64,000 nucleotides of DNA, from the NCBI RefSeq assembly GCF_020740795.1, contig NC_067301.1, positions 3,224,001 through 3,288,000 of the forward strand, in the 5' to 3' direction. The position numbers were made by a program, and so were the translations under genes. This document shows positions 35,601 through 46,029 of this stretch, in pieces. A model generated the notes under the pieces. It did not search any database and was not told the DNA's origin. It saw nothing but the letters and a program-made list of their open reading frames with translations. The DNA comes from Apus apus (lineage: Eukaryota; Chordata; Aves; Apodiformes; Apodidae). Numbering within the stretch: the first letter of the stretch is position 1; every line of letters begins with the position of its first letter.

Positions 35601-38600
35601 CACCAGCCACTTTTTCAGGCCGAGAACAAAAATCAAAGACAGCACAAACATCAAGCTTTGAAATCAACAGATTGCAGTTTTTAAAGACCCTCTTTGTTGT
35701 TTGTGAAAAGCAGCTCTGAGACTATCCCAATGTGCTGCTGCAGACAGCCCAACTCCACGCCAGTTTCATGCTAGTTCTTACTTCCACTTTGGCACTCCGA
35801 ATGTAGAACATGGGGAGCCTTCTGACACTGTTTATTTATTGCTTCACCAAGGACAATCCGTGCCAGACACCCTGCAGCAGCTCTCAGACATACTCTTGAA
35901 GGGAGGAACAGCCCCATATCTTGTTGATTTTTGTTTTGAGCTATCTTACCCTTAGTAGCACGAGCAAAATAGTCTCACACACCCTCTGCTACTCACTACA
36001 GATGTAACCTCATGATGTTAAGAATAATTTCTGGCAGGCTACAGAATGTATGTTATGATTAATAATTTACTGGTGACCTCATGTTAAACTACACTTGGTG
36101 CACACTCAGTAAGATTCTGGCTTTGCGGGACTTAGAAGTGTTCAGGTGAGGAAGTACCTGGGATAAGCCTGGTACTTTGCCCTTCTGTGGAATCCTTCAT
36201 CCTGTCTTTTGTGCATTATTTATGAGCAATAGTTAATTAAGACACTGAAACACCTCTGGCTGTTAGGAAATGCACTAATACAGATGAAGCAGAGGTGGGG
36301 AAACTGGGGCAGAGACTCCCTGAGTGACTTTCCGTAAGTCACTCCATTCAGGCCCAGTACAGTAATGAGGTGCTAAGCATGACTGGGCATCCCAGTGTCT
36401 AGGTACCATCTTGTCTCCTCTTGCCTTGGTTTCCCTGCCTTTGCAATGGAGATAAAGTGATTCCCTACTTGCTGGAGCTGCTGGGAGGGTACAGAGATGC
36501 TAATCTAGATGTTTTGGTAGCTCTAAATACTTCCCTGGGCATCTGTGCCCTTATACAAACAGCAGGAATCTTTCTGGTAGGGCATGACCCTTAAGGTGGC
36601 CCTGCTTGCTCTGCCACCTCCTCCAAGGCCAGCCTTTCAGATGTATCCTGAGGGCTGCTCACGTTGCCATGTCTAAACAGGGACCCAGAGGAAGAGAAAA
36701 TGAGAAGAGAAACTCCTGCCTGAGCCTGAGACGTGCCTGGAGCTTGAGCAAGGAGCTGCTGGGGAGGCTGGGAAGCAGAGCCTGAAAGGCTGCTGCTAAT
36801 TCAGTTGCTGCCATTTCCCCCAGCCCCAGGGGCACGTTTATGGCAGGGCCATGACACAGCCATGCTGAGCAACCTATGCCAGCCCTCGTGCTCTTCTGTT
36901 ATGCCCTGTTCTTCCTCTTTCCTTGTCCAGAGGAACACTGGAAACAAGAAAGCCCCTTCCTGGAGGAGCAGAAGTTTATTCCTACCCAAATCTCTGTGTC
37001 AGGGGACACAAAAAAGTGACAACATCTGCAGGTGAGGCAGAAGTAACTCAAGGTGCTCAACAACTTCACCAGCACCAGGGGATGGGCAAGAGATGGACCA
37101 CAAAGCCAAGCTGGTGGCCAGCTGCCATCCACTTCTTCATGCCAGGACACCAAGGGATGGCTCTGCATGCTGCCAGGCTTTGTCCTCAGCTCCACCTCCA
37201 CACTTCCAGTGATCTTCTGAGGTACCAAACTACCCTCGAAAAGGCACTTCATGGGGAACTACTGATGCCACCAGATGTCACAAGCGAATGGATGCACGTC
37301 TGTTGTGCCTCAGAGTCATGAGACAAAAGACTTCCACCCTGGCCCTGTGTGTGGCCAGGGACAAGGCTCTTATTCCCTCCATGCCTTGATTTCTCTTCCT
37401 CAAGCAGAACAAAACTGCTTCACTGATCTCCTGGTGATCCCAAATATTGCTGCCTCCCTGGTTTCTTCATGTCGCTGCTTCCTGATATATGAAGCACTCT
37501 CAGCCAGAAGGGCCTTGGTTTTTTCTCTCCCTAAGCAGGACACAAGCCCAACAACAAAGCCTCAAGCCATTTTCCACCCAGCCACACTCCTGCATGTTTT
37601 AATACAAGCAGGACAAGTCCACCCACCCCCTGCAGATGCTCCTGGCAGGTTACGCCTGGGAGAAGTTGTCCTTCACTTTACAGACTCCAAAAAAGAGTTG
37701 GAGGGTCCAGCCAAGCACAGTGCAACAAGACCACAACTCAGCAGGCTCCAAACTGGTGGGTCGTTTGTACCAGCTCCTTTTTATAATTTATGCAGGTTTT
37801 TTTGTTTGAGTGGCCATTGTACAACTTTCTAACAAAGGACTCCAGAGGACATAGACCGTGGGCACAGGACACAAATGAGCTTTCTTGTTCTTACTTGTTT
37901 ACTTCTATGTACTTCATGCTTTAACTGCTACTCTTGGGGGCTTGTAAGAAGGAGTTTTATTCCATCCCTTCATCCAAATGTGGTGCACAAAGAGCAAATG
38001 ATTGGGCAGAGATGGGGACTGTCACCATGTGTCCTGAGTCCTGGCCAGTGGGAGCAAGGACCATCCTCCCTCTGCACTCCCTATCCAGCCCCTCCCTTCC
38101 TGCAGCCTTGCCCATCACTGTCTGGGCATTTAGGTGCAGGGAAACCTTGGAAGGAAAGATAACAGATGCTGGGAGGAAGAGTTCAGCTCTCTGTAACCTC
38201 TTCCCACAGTGTGGTTGTTCTCTGGGGCTGGGTCAGAGCAGGACAAAGAGCAGAGACAGTCGTGATTCATTCACCCTCTGTGCTGTGCTCAGAGCAAACA
38301 AAGAAGACACCAACCTGCAATGTGGAGCGCGTGCTCCTGCTGCCCAGGGCCCTGCCCAGTCTCTATTTCACACACCTTCAGCTCTTTCAAAGGCAGCAGT
38401 CCCTGCAGAAGGAGGACACGCTGTTACCCGGGGGGCAGCCCACAGGCAGGCTCTGCAATTCCTGCCCTTTTGACTTGGGAAGGTGGAAGTCCAGACTCAG
38501 CAGCAGCAGGTTGCTGTGGCTCAGTGTTCAACTGCAAGGCACTGCTGGCACTGGGATGCCCCTGGGATGCCCTACCTGGTAGGTGAGTCCGTTGGAGCCC

Positions 38601-41600
38601 ACAGACTGGAAGTACAGGTAGGACTGGAACAGCTCCAAGAAGCAGTCATTCACCTCCTGCAGAAAAGACACATTTTGGGGTTTATCTCAGGACACCTTCC
38701 TCCTCCCAACTTCCCTCTGCACCTCGGGCTGATCTGGGCACAGAAAAGCCAGCAGTGGCTTATCCAAGGGCCACCTCTGCCTCTCTGACCAAGTTCCCAC
38801 TGGGATTTGAGCCCATGGGCACCAGCTGGTACCCATGGACTATATGGCAGCAGAAGTCCCTGAGCCATGCAGTAGCCCAAGGAAGTCTCTGTGAGACATG
38901 TTTCCCAGAATTGCACTTTACTTCCCAGTCCTGCATGGTCATCTTGTGCCTGGGAAGAGCAACACCCACAAACAGGTGAAGCAGCTTACCTGGCAGTGCT
39001 GAAATTTAAACTTGACCTTGGAGTAATAGATCATTTTTCCCAGATTCCTGACAACTGTTTTCCTTCTTCCCTTCTTGAACAGGCTGGGGAACCTCTGGTC
39101 CAAGTTTTCTTTCTGGTTTTCCTGGTTCTCAATATTCTGTACCAAGGATTCAGGAAAAGCAAATCAGAGCTGGAGGGAGCTTCATGTCTAGAAGAGACAT
39201 TCCCAGAACATCATTCCAGAAGAGCTCCCTCAGAAAGGCACTCTGGCCAGGTGCCTAGGCAGGGCTGTTTGTTGTTGGATCTCTGTGCTAGTGTGGAGCT
39301 GAGGCTCAGGTACTACTGGGAGGTTGTCCTCCCTAGGCAAGGGATTGACCTAAATGGAGGTTTTCTGGGTTGGGGAGAAAGGGGGTGCAGTGAAAAAAAA
39401 GTGGTGGAGCTGCTCATCATCAGTGCAAAAAGCTAAGGGCAGGCAGCAAGCACCCCCCGAGGGGGCTGGTACCTGGGGCTGCGGGTTCCCTTGTTTCCTG
39501 CATCCTGGTTATATGGAACTTCTTCCTTCCATCCAATGGCCCAAACCCACACCCCCACAGCCTGGGGCTGCTGTTGCACTGTCTGGGTACTGCAAAAATC
39601 CCAGGGGTGAGAAGCTCTCCCTGCAGTTTCTCTAAGAAGGTTTTTATTTCTAAGGGTCGGCTGATTTCCTTGGGAAGGGCTGGATCCCAGTGGACACCAC
39701 TGATTTCCCCCAGGTCTACACCCCACTTGTATATCTTAAATGTCAGCTTTGTTGGACAGGTCATGGGCTCTGGGATATCCATTCCCAAGTGAAAGAGAAA
39801 GGTCAGTGGCAAACACAAAGTTTGTGCTGCTGCTCTGTGGGGCCACCCTCTGTGGGGACCCCACTCTGAGCACTGGGGATGCTTCCAACAAGGCATGGAG
39901 CTGGGAGACAGGGATGGAGTGGTGGCACGTGGGTCTCCAGGGCTCACAAGCTTCTCTCCAAAGAGCATTTCCAGGAATGAGCATGGAGCAGGCTGCTGGG
40001 GCTCACAGGGATGGAGTGTCAGCCTGGGGCTTCCAGCAGCCAGCACCTCCCGACCACCCATCCCGCCGCCGGAGCCCGTGCCAAGGAGACAGCTGCAGAA
40101 GCCCATGACAAACATGGAGCCAGCAGAGCCAACCAGAGCTGTCCTGCTGGGGCCTCCCTGACTCACCCCTCAGGCATGAGATGAACCCCCCTCCTAACTG
40201 TGGCAGGGACACCAGCAGCGCTCAGGCCAGGGGGGACCTGGTGGACCAGGGACAGGAAACTCATGCTGTCAGGACCCTCCTACCTGCAGAGCTTTGGGTT
40301 CCTTCCAGGGCCCCATGGAATTGAGATAACTTTCTTTAGGACACAAGTTAACCCCTCCTCTGCTCAAAGTCTCCCTCCTGCTTTCCTCCCTCCCACCCAA
40401 GTTGCAGAAGGCAAAGGCAGGGACTGGGAGAAGGATGATCCACCCACTGTAGGAGAAGAGCAGATTCAAGACCATCTAAAGAACCTGAAGGTGCACAAGT
40501 CCTGGTCTACTGGAAGGTGTCCCTGGCTATGGCAGGGGGGTTGGAACTAGAGGATCTTTAAGGTCCCCTCCAACCCAAAGCAGTCTGGGATTCTATGATC
40601 TTCCATCCGGCTCCATACAGCACCCAGGAACATGCACCCAGGTCATGCCCTGGAGGTGGGAACGTGCTGGCTGCCAATTAATCATCTCACGAGAGGCAAT
40701 TAAGCACAGGGAAAGATCACATTAGTGCTAGAGGCCACTGTCAGAGCAAAGAGCAACTGATCACCTGACAACTGTGGCAGCAAAACCAAAACACAGCTCA
40801 GACTAGGGCAGCCACCAGGAGCGGGGAGAGGATAACGTAAGGAAGTCGTGGACACGGTGAGAAGTAGCAAGGCTGGTGAGCAGCTGTCCAGCTGCTGCTG
40901 CTGCCTGGCACGTGGCAGCCCAATTCCCCAGCAAGAAGTAAGGCCCCAAGAATCAAAAGCAACCTGGGAATCCAGCAGTTGTTTTGGCAGAGTTCGGCTT
41001 CCTCAGGGATTCTCCTGTGGCGAGGAGGGAAGAACTTCCACAGCAAGAAATATGTGGCAAGAAACACATTAAACAGAGCCCCTCCAGCTCCAAAACAAGC
41101 ACCTAGCTCAGGTGTATCTCAAGGGTTTGCAGCAAGACTGAGAGGACAACTGGATTTAGTGGCTAAGCATGGCAGCATCTCCAAGACCATGGACAAAAGC
41201 TGCAGGCCCTGTCCCTGGCCATCTGTGCCACACCAGGCTTCCAAGCCACAGCAGTCTTATCACCCACGAGCAAGTATTGTGGTTGCAGAGGAAGAAGTGG
41301 GACTGTTCAGGTCTATCTGGGGGATTGTTTTTCTTTTAGCAGGCAGATCTCTCTCGGTGTGTTGGGGGTTTTTTTTAGCAATTTTATGTCTTTCACTGGG
41401 GGCTTCCCAAAATGAAGACAACTTTTGGGTATGTACAAGGAGAACCGCCCTCACAGCTTTCCACAGGTTCCTGCCCACATCTCAGGAGAGCAGCAGTGGG
41501 AAGCTGGACAGCACTAAACCCAACAGCAAGCACAAGGCCTGGGTTACAGCAAGCACAGTCCCTGTTTTTCCTGCTGGGAAGTGGAAAAGCTGTGCCTTGG

Positions 41601-44600
41601 CCTGCCCACGGGCTGGGCTCTGACCCGGTGCCCAGGCAGCATGCAGGCAATGGCATGGCCAAGCAGACTGGAAGGTGGCACAGGCAGACAAAGTGGTCAC
41701 AGATGCCACCTCCGAGTCTGTGGTTGTCTCTGCCAGGCCACTAGCATGGCCTGCATCTGTCTGTCCCCCAAAAAGCATCACTGGGAGCCCTATGGTGTCG
41801 TGTGAGGGCTGGGGACAAGGGCTGTCACAGCCTCCTCCACGAGCATCAGTTACATCCCTGGCCCACACATCCCCAAAACCAAGCGGAAGCCTCAGTTTGC
41901 AGCCAAAATGAACAGGAAAAAGTATGTGTCACCCCTCTGAAGCCCTCCCCAGCCAGTTCAGTCCCCAGGCTGGGCTGTGCTGGTGACCAGCACCCTCCTG
42001 CCCCAGCCCAGTCAGCACTGTTCCCGTTAGCTCATCCTGCTGGCCTCGAGGCAGTGGGATCCCTGGGAACCTGGTTCCTCGCAGGGTTTGGTGGAGCAGC
42101 AGGGCTCTGGCAGTACAAGTGCCCTGACATGTTCCTCTCTCTGCCTCATCCTACAAGTAGAGCAAGTTACTAATTAACCTGCACAGCCCCTGCAGCCCCC
42201 AGTGACTCCCAGCTGAATCACTAACCCTGGCAGCAGGAAGAGCTCAGCCTTGCAAGGCTGGTGCCCTGGGGCTCTGAAAGCTGCTCTTTAAAGATAAAAG
42301 AAGCAAATGAGAAGCACCCGCTCCTCTGGCACATCCTTTTCCCCCTCATTTTTGCTTGGGCTTCACAGAAGCCCTAACTGGGAAGTGTGGGAAACGGGGC
42401 AGAAGGCTGGTGGGGCAGAAGGTGGTGGCTGTGTGTGCCAGCTGCCTGCAGCAGGGTCCCAGGGTGGGCTGGTTTTCAGGGATGTCACTTGTCTCAGACC
42501 CAAACTGCCCGTCATGCCCAACAGTTTGGTGACCCCATCCCCTCTGAGACTGCATGGAAGAGTCCCGAGCTGACAGCACCTCTTCAACCTGGCCCTGCAG
42601 CACCCAGTCACCTCCTGCCCTCGGAGGTGTTTCTCCTGAAAAGATGGGAGTGGGAAAGGAGCTAAGCTGAGGCTTTCTCCAGGCCTCACAAGAAGCTTGT
42701 GGCTGAGCAGGGAGTCTGAATCCCATCTGCCCCAGGCAAGGGTAACATCTAAATAACTGCTCCACCCTCCTTCCTTCCCTGAAGAGATCCCACATTCTCT
42801 TGTGCCCTGAAAGAATAATCTCCCAGTGACCTTTGTCCTGTCAGCTCACGGGATTCAGTTTCCAGGATCCACTAACATGATGGGTCTCCCTGCTTCCACA
42901 GGGAAGGTGTCCAGGATCCACCAGAGGCCTCATCTCTTCAAGTGCTGCCCAACTGCTCTGGATGCCAGGAGGAGGATCCCAGTCCTGCTCCCTTTTCAGG
43001 CTCACAGGAGGAAAAGCAAAGGTACTTCTGAGATGAAAAGGGCCAACCTGGGGGCAGCTGGATGGCAAGGGACTGCAGGGTCCCTGCTTGGGGGAGCAGA
43101 TGTTTGTACTGCTGCAGCATCCCAAAGTACCTCAGCAGGGCCCTCAGAACCAGGTCCTGCAGCACACCAAGCCCTTGACAAGCACCTCACCAGCAGCTTG
43201 AAACCATCCAGAGAAAACACCCTGCTGCTGACCTCTGACATTACCTCTGTCTAGCTCCGAGTCCCTGCCTCAGTTTCCCCTTCCCCCACCCCCACGTGGC
43301 CTCTTTGCCATGCAGGGGGTGACACAAGCACAGGACAGCCCCACGGGCACCCGAAGCTCAGTCCACATCCCTGTCCCCCCCAAAGGGACTGAGCAAACAT
43401 TTTGGGGTTCATAGTTTCACCCCTGCTATCCCTGAGCCCTGCTGGGAAATGGGCCATATGGCCACAAGGCTGGTACGTGCCTGGGACAGACCTGCCCTTC
43501 CTGATTACCTTCCTAAGGCTCATTGCTAATATGCTGCCTGCTCTGTCTCATTCCAGCGTGGGAATGAATCACCCTACCTTTGAATGCTTGCTCTAATTTC
43601 CCCTTCCCTCTCGGGCTGCTGAGAAACAAAGGAACCCAGAGCAAAAAGGTGTGTGAGACATTCCCACCACGCTGCCCGTGTTGCCCTCGGCACAACCCAC
43701 CCCAACACACACCTCTGGGCTGGTGGTGGGTCCCCTCACACCTGTATGGGGACCCTGGAGCAGTTGGCTCTGCTGCTGTGAAGGCCACAGGGCTGCAGAC
43801 CTGATCTCCATCTCCTCCAGACAGGTCCTGCTGCTACCCCCTGATCCAGCCTCACCATCCCTCTTTTGCACCATGCTGTCCTCAGGGTGGGTGGGAATAA
43901 TCTCTGGGAGAAGTGGGGAGGGGGGTTGGATGAGTTTGTACTTGCCTTTCCTGGAATATATTGCAGGATTTTGTCTGTGGTCGTATCTCTCTCCTGCCCT
44001 CCTTCTATACCAAAAAACCTGGGCAGTTTTTTCTTGTCAGCTTGTCTACAGAAGGGAGAAAAAAACCAAAGCACACATGCAAACACAGATCTAGGCTGAT
44101 GCATAGTGAATCCTGCCCAGAAGTAAGGAACCCAGAAAGCTAAGTAAGCAATTTGTTCACAGGCTTTCTAATCATCCCAGCCTAGCAAAGGGCTGATAAA
44201 CAGCCTGGGAGAACTGTAAGGGAGTTTGTCCTGCTCTTGTTGGAGTTTTTTGGTGCTTTTACATGTCTTTACATAACCAAATGATAAGCTAGGCTCATTT
44301 GGGTCTCTTCATCAGTGGAGTGCTGTTCCATTGCACAACAAAGACCAAATCCAGTCTTGGTGACAATTCCAAAGCCTGGAGATGCATGTGTACACACACA
44401 CACCAGCATGGATTCACAAATGGGTTTTGTTTCTATCTTTGTGGCTTTCCTCTCTCTTGCCTTCCACTCCCAGCAAGGCCCCCAGCTTCCCCTTGCACAC
44501 ACACCATTCACCAGCAGCTTCCAATGCCATTTAAGAAGCACTGGGACTGGTTTGTTGGGAATTCCCAGCCGTTGCTGTCTCAACCAGATTGCAGCAGGTA

Positions 44601-45802
44601 GTTCAGCAGAAACCAGGCTTATCTCCACAGAGAGCCACGAGCGTGGGAAGCTGGAAATCAGTGGGGATGGGAGGTGCTCTGGGGCTTGGCCACTTCACTG
44701 CAGCTACCCAACATCAACCCTCCAGGGTCCCAGTTCCCCAAATGATCCCCTCTCTTTTACCCCACAGTAGCTCCACAGGCTCCTACAGCTCTGCTCCTGA
44801 CTTAGGCAGTGCAGGAGACCAAGGGGACACTTTCAGCATCTCCTCTGGCTTAGAAACCCCTCAGCCTTGCAGAGTTCAGGGGGTTTGTCTGAAAGCCCAG
44901 CATGCTGAACCCCACATAGATGAGTGTGGTGGGTTCATGAGGGACCACCACGGTTCCCAACAGAGCTCCTTTCCAGCCCGGAGTGCTCAGGATGGGGAGA
45001 GCTCTGCTTCATGTGTGCTCAGGTACCCCCAGCAGCCCTGGCACAGCAGCACAGGCAGTGGCAAAGGGGCAGTTGGCCCAGCACTCCCTGGTGGGCTCTA
45101 TTTTGGGCCATCCATCCATCTCTGGGCTCCCTGCACACCGTCCTGGCCAGCCCTGCACCAAAGTCCTCAGAGGAATTCCGAGCCATTTTCTGTTGTGTGT
45201 TCCTTCAGAGTGACAGATGCAGTGCTGGGATTTGGGGCTCTCTCTCTGAAGTAAGACAGAGGAGTGTGAATGCTGGTTTTTTTCCACCACACAGCACCAC
45301 AACTCTGGGCCTTGTGAATTTAAAGGGAAACAGAAAATGAATAAGGAACAAGTGGAAACAAGGAGCCCCAGGTGATGTGCACCTTGCCCTGCCTGCCCTG
45401 TAGAGGGGAGTTCTTTTCAAAACACATTGAAATAAACCTCATTTCTCCCGGGGGCTGCGTCCCTGGGACACTCTGCTGGCAGATCCCGGGGATCCCTCCC
45501 CGGACACTTGTGGAAGAGCCTCGGGCAGCTCCCGGCACCCCGCAAACCCCCGGCACCCCGCAAACCCCCGGCACAGCCCGATCCTGCCGAGCACATCCCG
45601 AACTCCCGGGTTTCCCGAGCCGGGGCTGGTTGCCCAGCCCAGCCCAGCCCCGCACGGGGGGCAGCCCGCGGGGGGGCAGCAGCCCTGGCAAAGCAATCCG
45701 GAGTCAAAGCAAAAGTACTTACTCCTTTTTCAGCGAGGGCTTCCGTCGGAAAGAGTTTCTGAACCCCCCGGGGGCCTGAGGGACACAAGTTATGTTCCCC
45801 AT
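26428..45802 (-). CDS. PLEKHN1: PLEKHN1, PH-domain lipid-binding protein (16 coding exons, 703 aa)
   Basis: PLEKHN1 (also called CLPABP) binds cardiolipin and phosphatidic acid and is linked to mitochondria and apoptosis control. Coding exons, 5' to 3': 45802-45723, 44045-43946, 39136-38990, 38656-38576, 38402-38315, 35363-35242, 34485-34336, 33971-33891, 31055-30986, 30556-30402, 29799-29605, 29118-28867, 28379-28227, 27503-27309, 27064-27016, 26621-26428. All junction phases agree and sum to 2112 bases. The N-terminus MGNITC offers a myristoylated Gly2 and palmitoylatable Cys6, followed by basic residues. Two PH-like domains follow: about 75-205 (ending QWLYHLEKQ) and 240-345 (ending EWLYCLKTAQ), each with the C-terminal helix Trp. 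The tail is Ser/Pro-rich, with SPSYADPYTP and FSYDNLWEAE matching conserved human tail motifs. It is longer than the human protein (611), mainly in the tail. Intron 2 uses a GC donor. Confidence 0.95.
27016..27064 (-). CDS. PLEKHN1: PLEKHN1 exon 15
   Basis: 49 bases, residues 624-639 plus one base (ASSLQEEHLGPSLQPR/G). Acceptor CCTTTTCAG/GCC, donor CGAG/GTGAGA. No recognisable domain; supported by phase and strong splice sites. Confidence 0.75.
27309..27503 (-). CDS. PLEKHN1: PLEKHN1 exon 14
   Basis: 195 bases, residues 559-623. Joins FLEE to FLQCHGQ, parallel to human EEFLSAMQ, which fixes the frame and acceptor (TTTGGTTCAG/TTC). The rest is Ser/Pro/Cys-rich and poorly conserved. Donor GAT/GTGAGT. 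Confidence 0.78.
28227..28379 (-). CDS. PLEKHN1: PLEKHN1 exon 13
   Basis: 153 bases, residues 508-558, with the conserved HSPSYADPYTPSS motif (human HSPLYADPYTPPA). Acceptor TTTTCTTTAG/CTG, donor GAG/GTATCC. Confidence 0.93.
28867..29118 (-). CDS. PLEKHN1: PLEKHN1 exon 12
   Basis: 252 bases, residues 424-507. Basic, Ser-rich linker ending PPPHLDLSS (human PLHLDLTQ). Acceptor CTCCTTTCAG/TGC, donor AGT/GTAAGG. Confidence 0.9.
29605..29799 (-). CDS. PLEKHN1: PLEKHN1 exon 11
   Basis: 195 bases, residues 359-423, starting FAGSGRGSLTSDGRTNSW (human GSGRGSLSSGGQTSW). Acceptor CCCATCCAG/TTT, donor CAT/GTAAGT. Confidence 0.93.
30402..30556 (-). CDS. PLEKHN1: PLEKHN1 exon 10 (PH2 C-terminal helix)
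   Basis: 155 bases, residues 307-358. GRLINSIRVICRSYDDYQ then EWLYCLK ends the second PH-like domain. Acceptor GTTTTTACAG, donor CAG/GTAACT. Confidence 0.96.
30986..31055 (-). CDS. PLEKHN1: PLEKHN1 exon 9 (PH2)
   Basis: 70 bases, residues 284-306 plus one base: GELPLNAIQVLFEENEKTSF. Acceptor CTCGACAG/GGC, donor GAAG/GTGCGT. Confidence 0.95.
31056..33890 (-). other. PLEKHN1 intron 8
   Basis: 2835 bases between the PH2 exons. No exon, gene or repeat recognised, apart from a 12-base T run at 33661-33672 on the + strand. Confidence 0.7.
33891..33971 (-). CDS. PLEKHN1: PLEKHN1 exon 8 (PH2)
   Basis: 81 bases, residues 257-283: EQHDRLLVLYPSTLVIVSEE, then GNSLFFK; near-identical in pattern to human. 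Acceptor TTCCTAAG/GAG, donor AAG/GTGAGT. Confidence 0.96.
34336..34485 (-). CDS. PLEKHN1: PLEKHN1 exon 7
   Basis: 150 bases, residues 207-256. Linker from NDWKQSSMEKEEL into the start of PH2 (CVSKVKLQHLPFQ, human CASRVKLQHLPAQ). Acceptor TGTCCCTAG/AAT, donor CAG/GTAGGA. Confidence 0.94.
35242..35363 (-). CDS. PLEKHN1: PLEKHN1 exon 6 (PH1 C-terminal helix)
   Basis: 122 bases, residues 166-206. LIVFCPTESELKQWLYHLEK closes the first PH-like domain with its helix Trp. Acceptor CATGTCCAG/GT, donor CAG/GTTAGT. Confidence 0.96.
35364..38314 (-). other. PLEKHN1 intron 5
   Basis: 2951 bases. AT-rich in 35700-36250. A 185-codon + strand frame at 37275-37832 shows no family resemblance. No CR1 recognised. 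Confidence 0.7.
38315..38402 (-). CDS. PLEKHN1: PLEKHN1 exon 5 (PH1)
   Basis: 88 bases, residues 137-165 plus one base: GLLPLKELKVCEIE, then QQEHALHIA (human GLLPLTELSVCPLE and REHAFQIT). Acceptor CTTCTGCAG/GGA, donor GCAG/GTTGGT, a weaker site. Confidence 0.93.
38576..38656 (-). CDS. PLEKHN1: PLEKHN1 exon 4 (PH1)
   Basis: 81 bases, residues 110-136: EVNDCFLELFQSYLYFQS, then VGSNGLTYQ (human DVSDCYLELFPAHLYFQ). Acceptor TTTTCTGCAG/GAG, donor CAG/GTAGGG. Confidence 0.95.
38990..39136 (-). CDS. PLEKHN1: PLEKHN1 exon 3 (start of PH1)
   Basis: 147 bases, residues 61-109, with FKKGRRKTVVRNLGK and YYSKVKFKFQHCQ matching human. Acceptor CCTTGGTACAG/AAT, donor CAG/GTAAGC. Confidence 0.95.
40498..40606 (+). 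mobile_element. CR1 LINE fragment (3' end)
   Basis: Sense-orientation CR1 tail: TCTACTGGAAGGTGTCCCTG, GGTTGGAACTAGAGGATC and TTTAAGGTCCCCTCCAACCC, ending GGGATTCTATGATCTT. In PLEKHN1 intron 2, opposite to the gene. Confidence 0.92.
40670..40765. promoter_or_regulatory. Candidate intronic regulatory element
   Basis: CCAATTAATCATCTCACGAG, GGCAATTAAGCAC and ATCACATTAGTGC lie within 70 bp, immediately after a CR1 tail in PLEKHN1 intron 2. Dense homeodomain-like cores in unique sequence. Judged from composition only. Confidence 0.28.
43946..44045 (-). CDS. PLEKHN1: PLEKHN1 exon 2, ending at a GC donor
   Basis: 100 bases, residues 27 (last base) to 60. Acceptor TTCTCCCTTCTGTAG/A. DTTTDKILQYIPGK aligns with human AAANKLFHYIPGT, which fixes frame and end. 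The exon ends GGAAAG and the intron begins GCAAGT. The only nearby GT (three bases after that GC) would break the frame into exon 3, so a GC-AG intron is inferred. Confidence 0.88.
45532..45573 (+). repeat. 18-bp tandem repeat in PLEKHN1 intron 1
   Basis: CCGGCACCCCGCAAACCC repeated about 2.3 times, in the CpG island just downstream of exon 1. Confidence 0.85.
45723..45802 (-). CDS. PLEKHN1: PLEKHN1 exon 1 (start codon)
   Basis: 80 bases, residues 1-26 plus two bases. ATG at 45802-45800 in GGCATGG context. MGNITCVPQAPGGF then RRKPSLKK matches the human start; Gly2 and Cys6 are conserved for lipid attachment. Donor AAGGA/GTAAGT. Upstream in frame there is no stop for a long way because of the repeat, but homology begins exactly at this Met. 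Confidence 0.95.
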
Positions 45803-45840
45803 GCCGGCAGCTGCTGGCAGCGCCCGGGAGGAGCGGCGGT

Positions 45841-45890
45841 CCCGGGAGGGGGTTTGGGGTCCCGGGAGGGGGTTTGGGGTCCCGGGAGGT
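45841..45890 (+). repeat. 20-bp tandem repeat in the PLEKHN1 5' leader
   Basis: CCCGGGAGGGGGTTTGGGGT occurs twice plus half a copy. The G runs on the + strand fit a G-quadruplex; the mRNA-sense strand would be C-rich. Confidence 0.9.
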
Positions 45891-46029
45891 CGGTGTGTGC
45901 CGGTGTCGGGCCGTTCCCTTCCGCCCGCGGTGACTCGTCTGGGCTGTGCCCGGCTCGGGCCGCGCTGCCCCCGCCCCGGCCCCGGCTCCTGCCCCGCGGG
46001 GACGGCGCTGGGAGGAGCCGCAGGTGAGC

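Larger units (their letters stand above)
39137..43945 (-). other. PLEKHN1 intron 2 (GC-AG)
   Basis: 4809 bases. Starts GCAAGT instead of GT. Contains a CR1 3' end (40498-40606) and a TAAT-rich island (40670-40765); otherwise nothing recognisable. Confidence 0.8.

Noticed and set aside
37275-37832. 185-codon + strand frame in PLEKHN1 intron 5
   Set aside because: No family resemblance and no supporting splice or promoter context; length is not exceptional.
39740-39800. Minus-strand FLFHLGMDIPEP as a candidate PLEKHN1 exon 2
   Set aside because: It looks like human KLFHYIPGTDI at first sight, but 43946-44045 matches better, has a good acceptor, and closes both junction phases.
44589-45254. 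221-codon + strand frame in PLEKHN1 intron 1
   Set aside because: Mixed low-complexity sequence with no known domain, overlapped by other frames.
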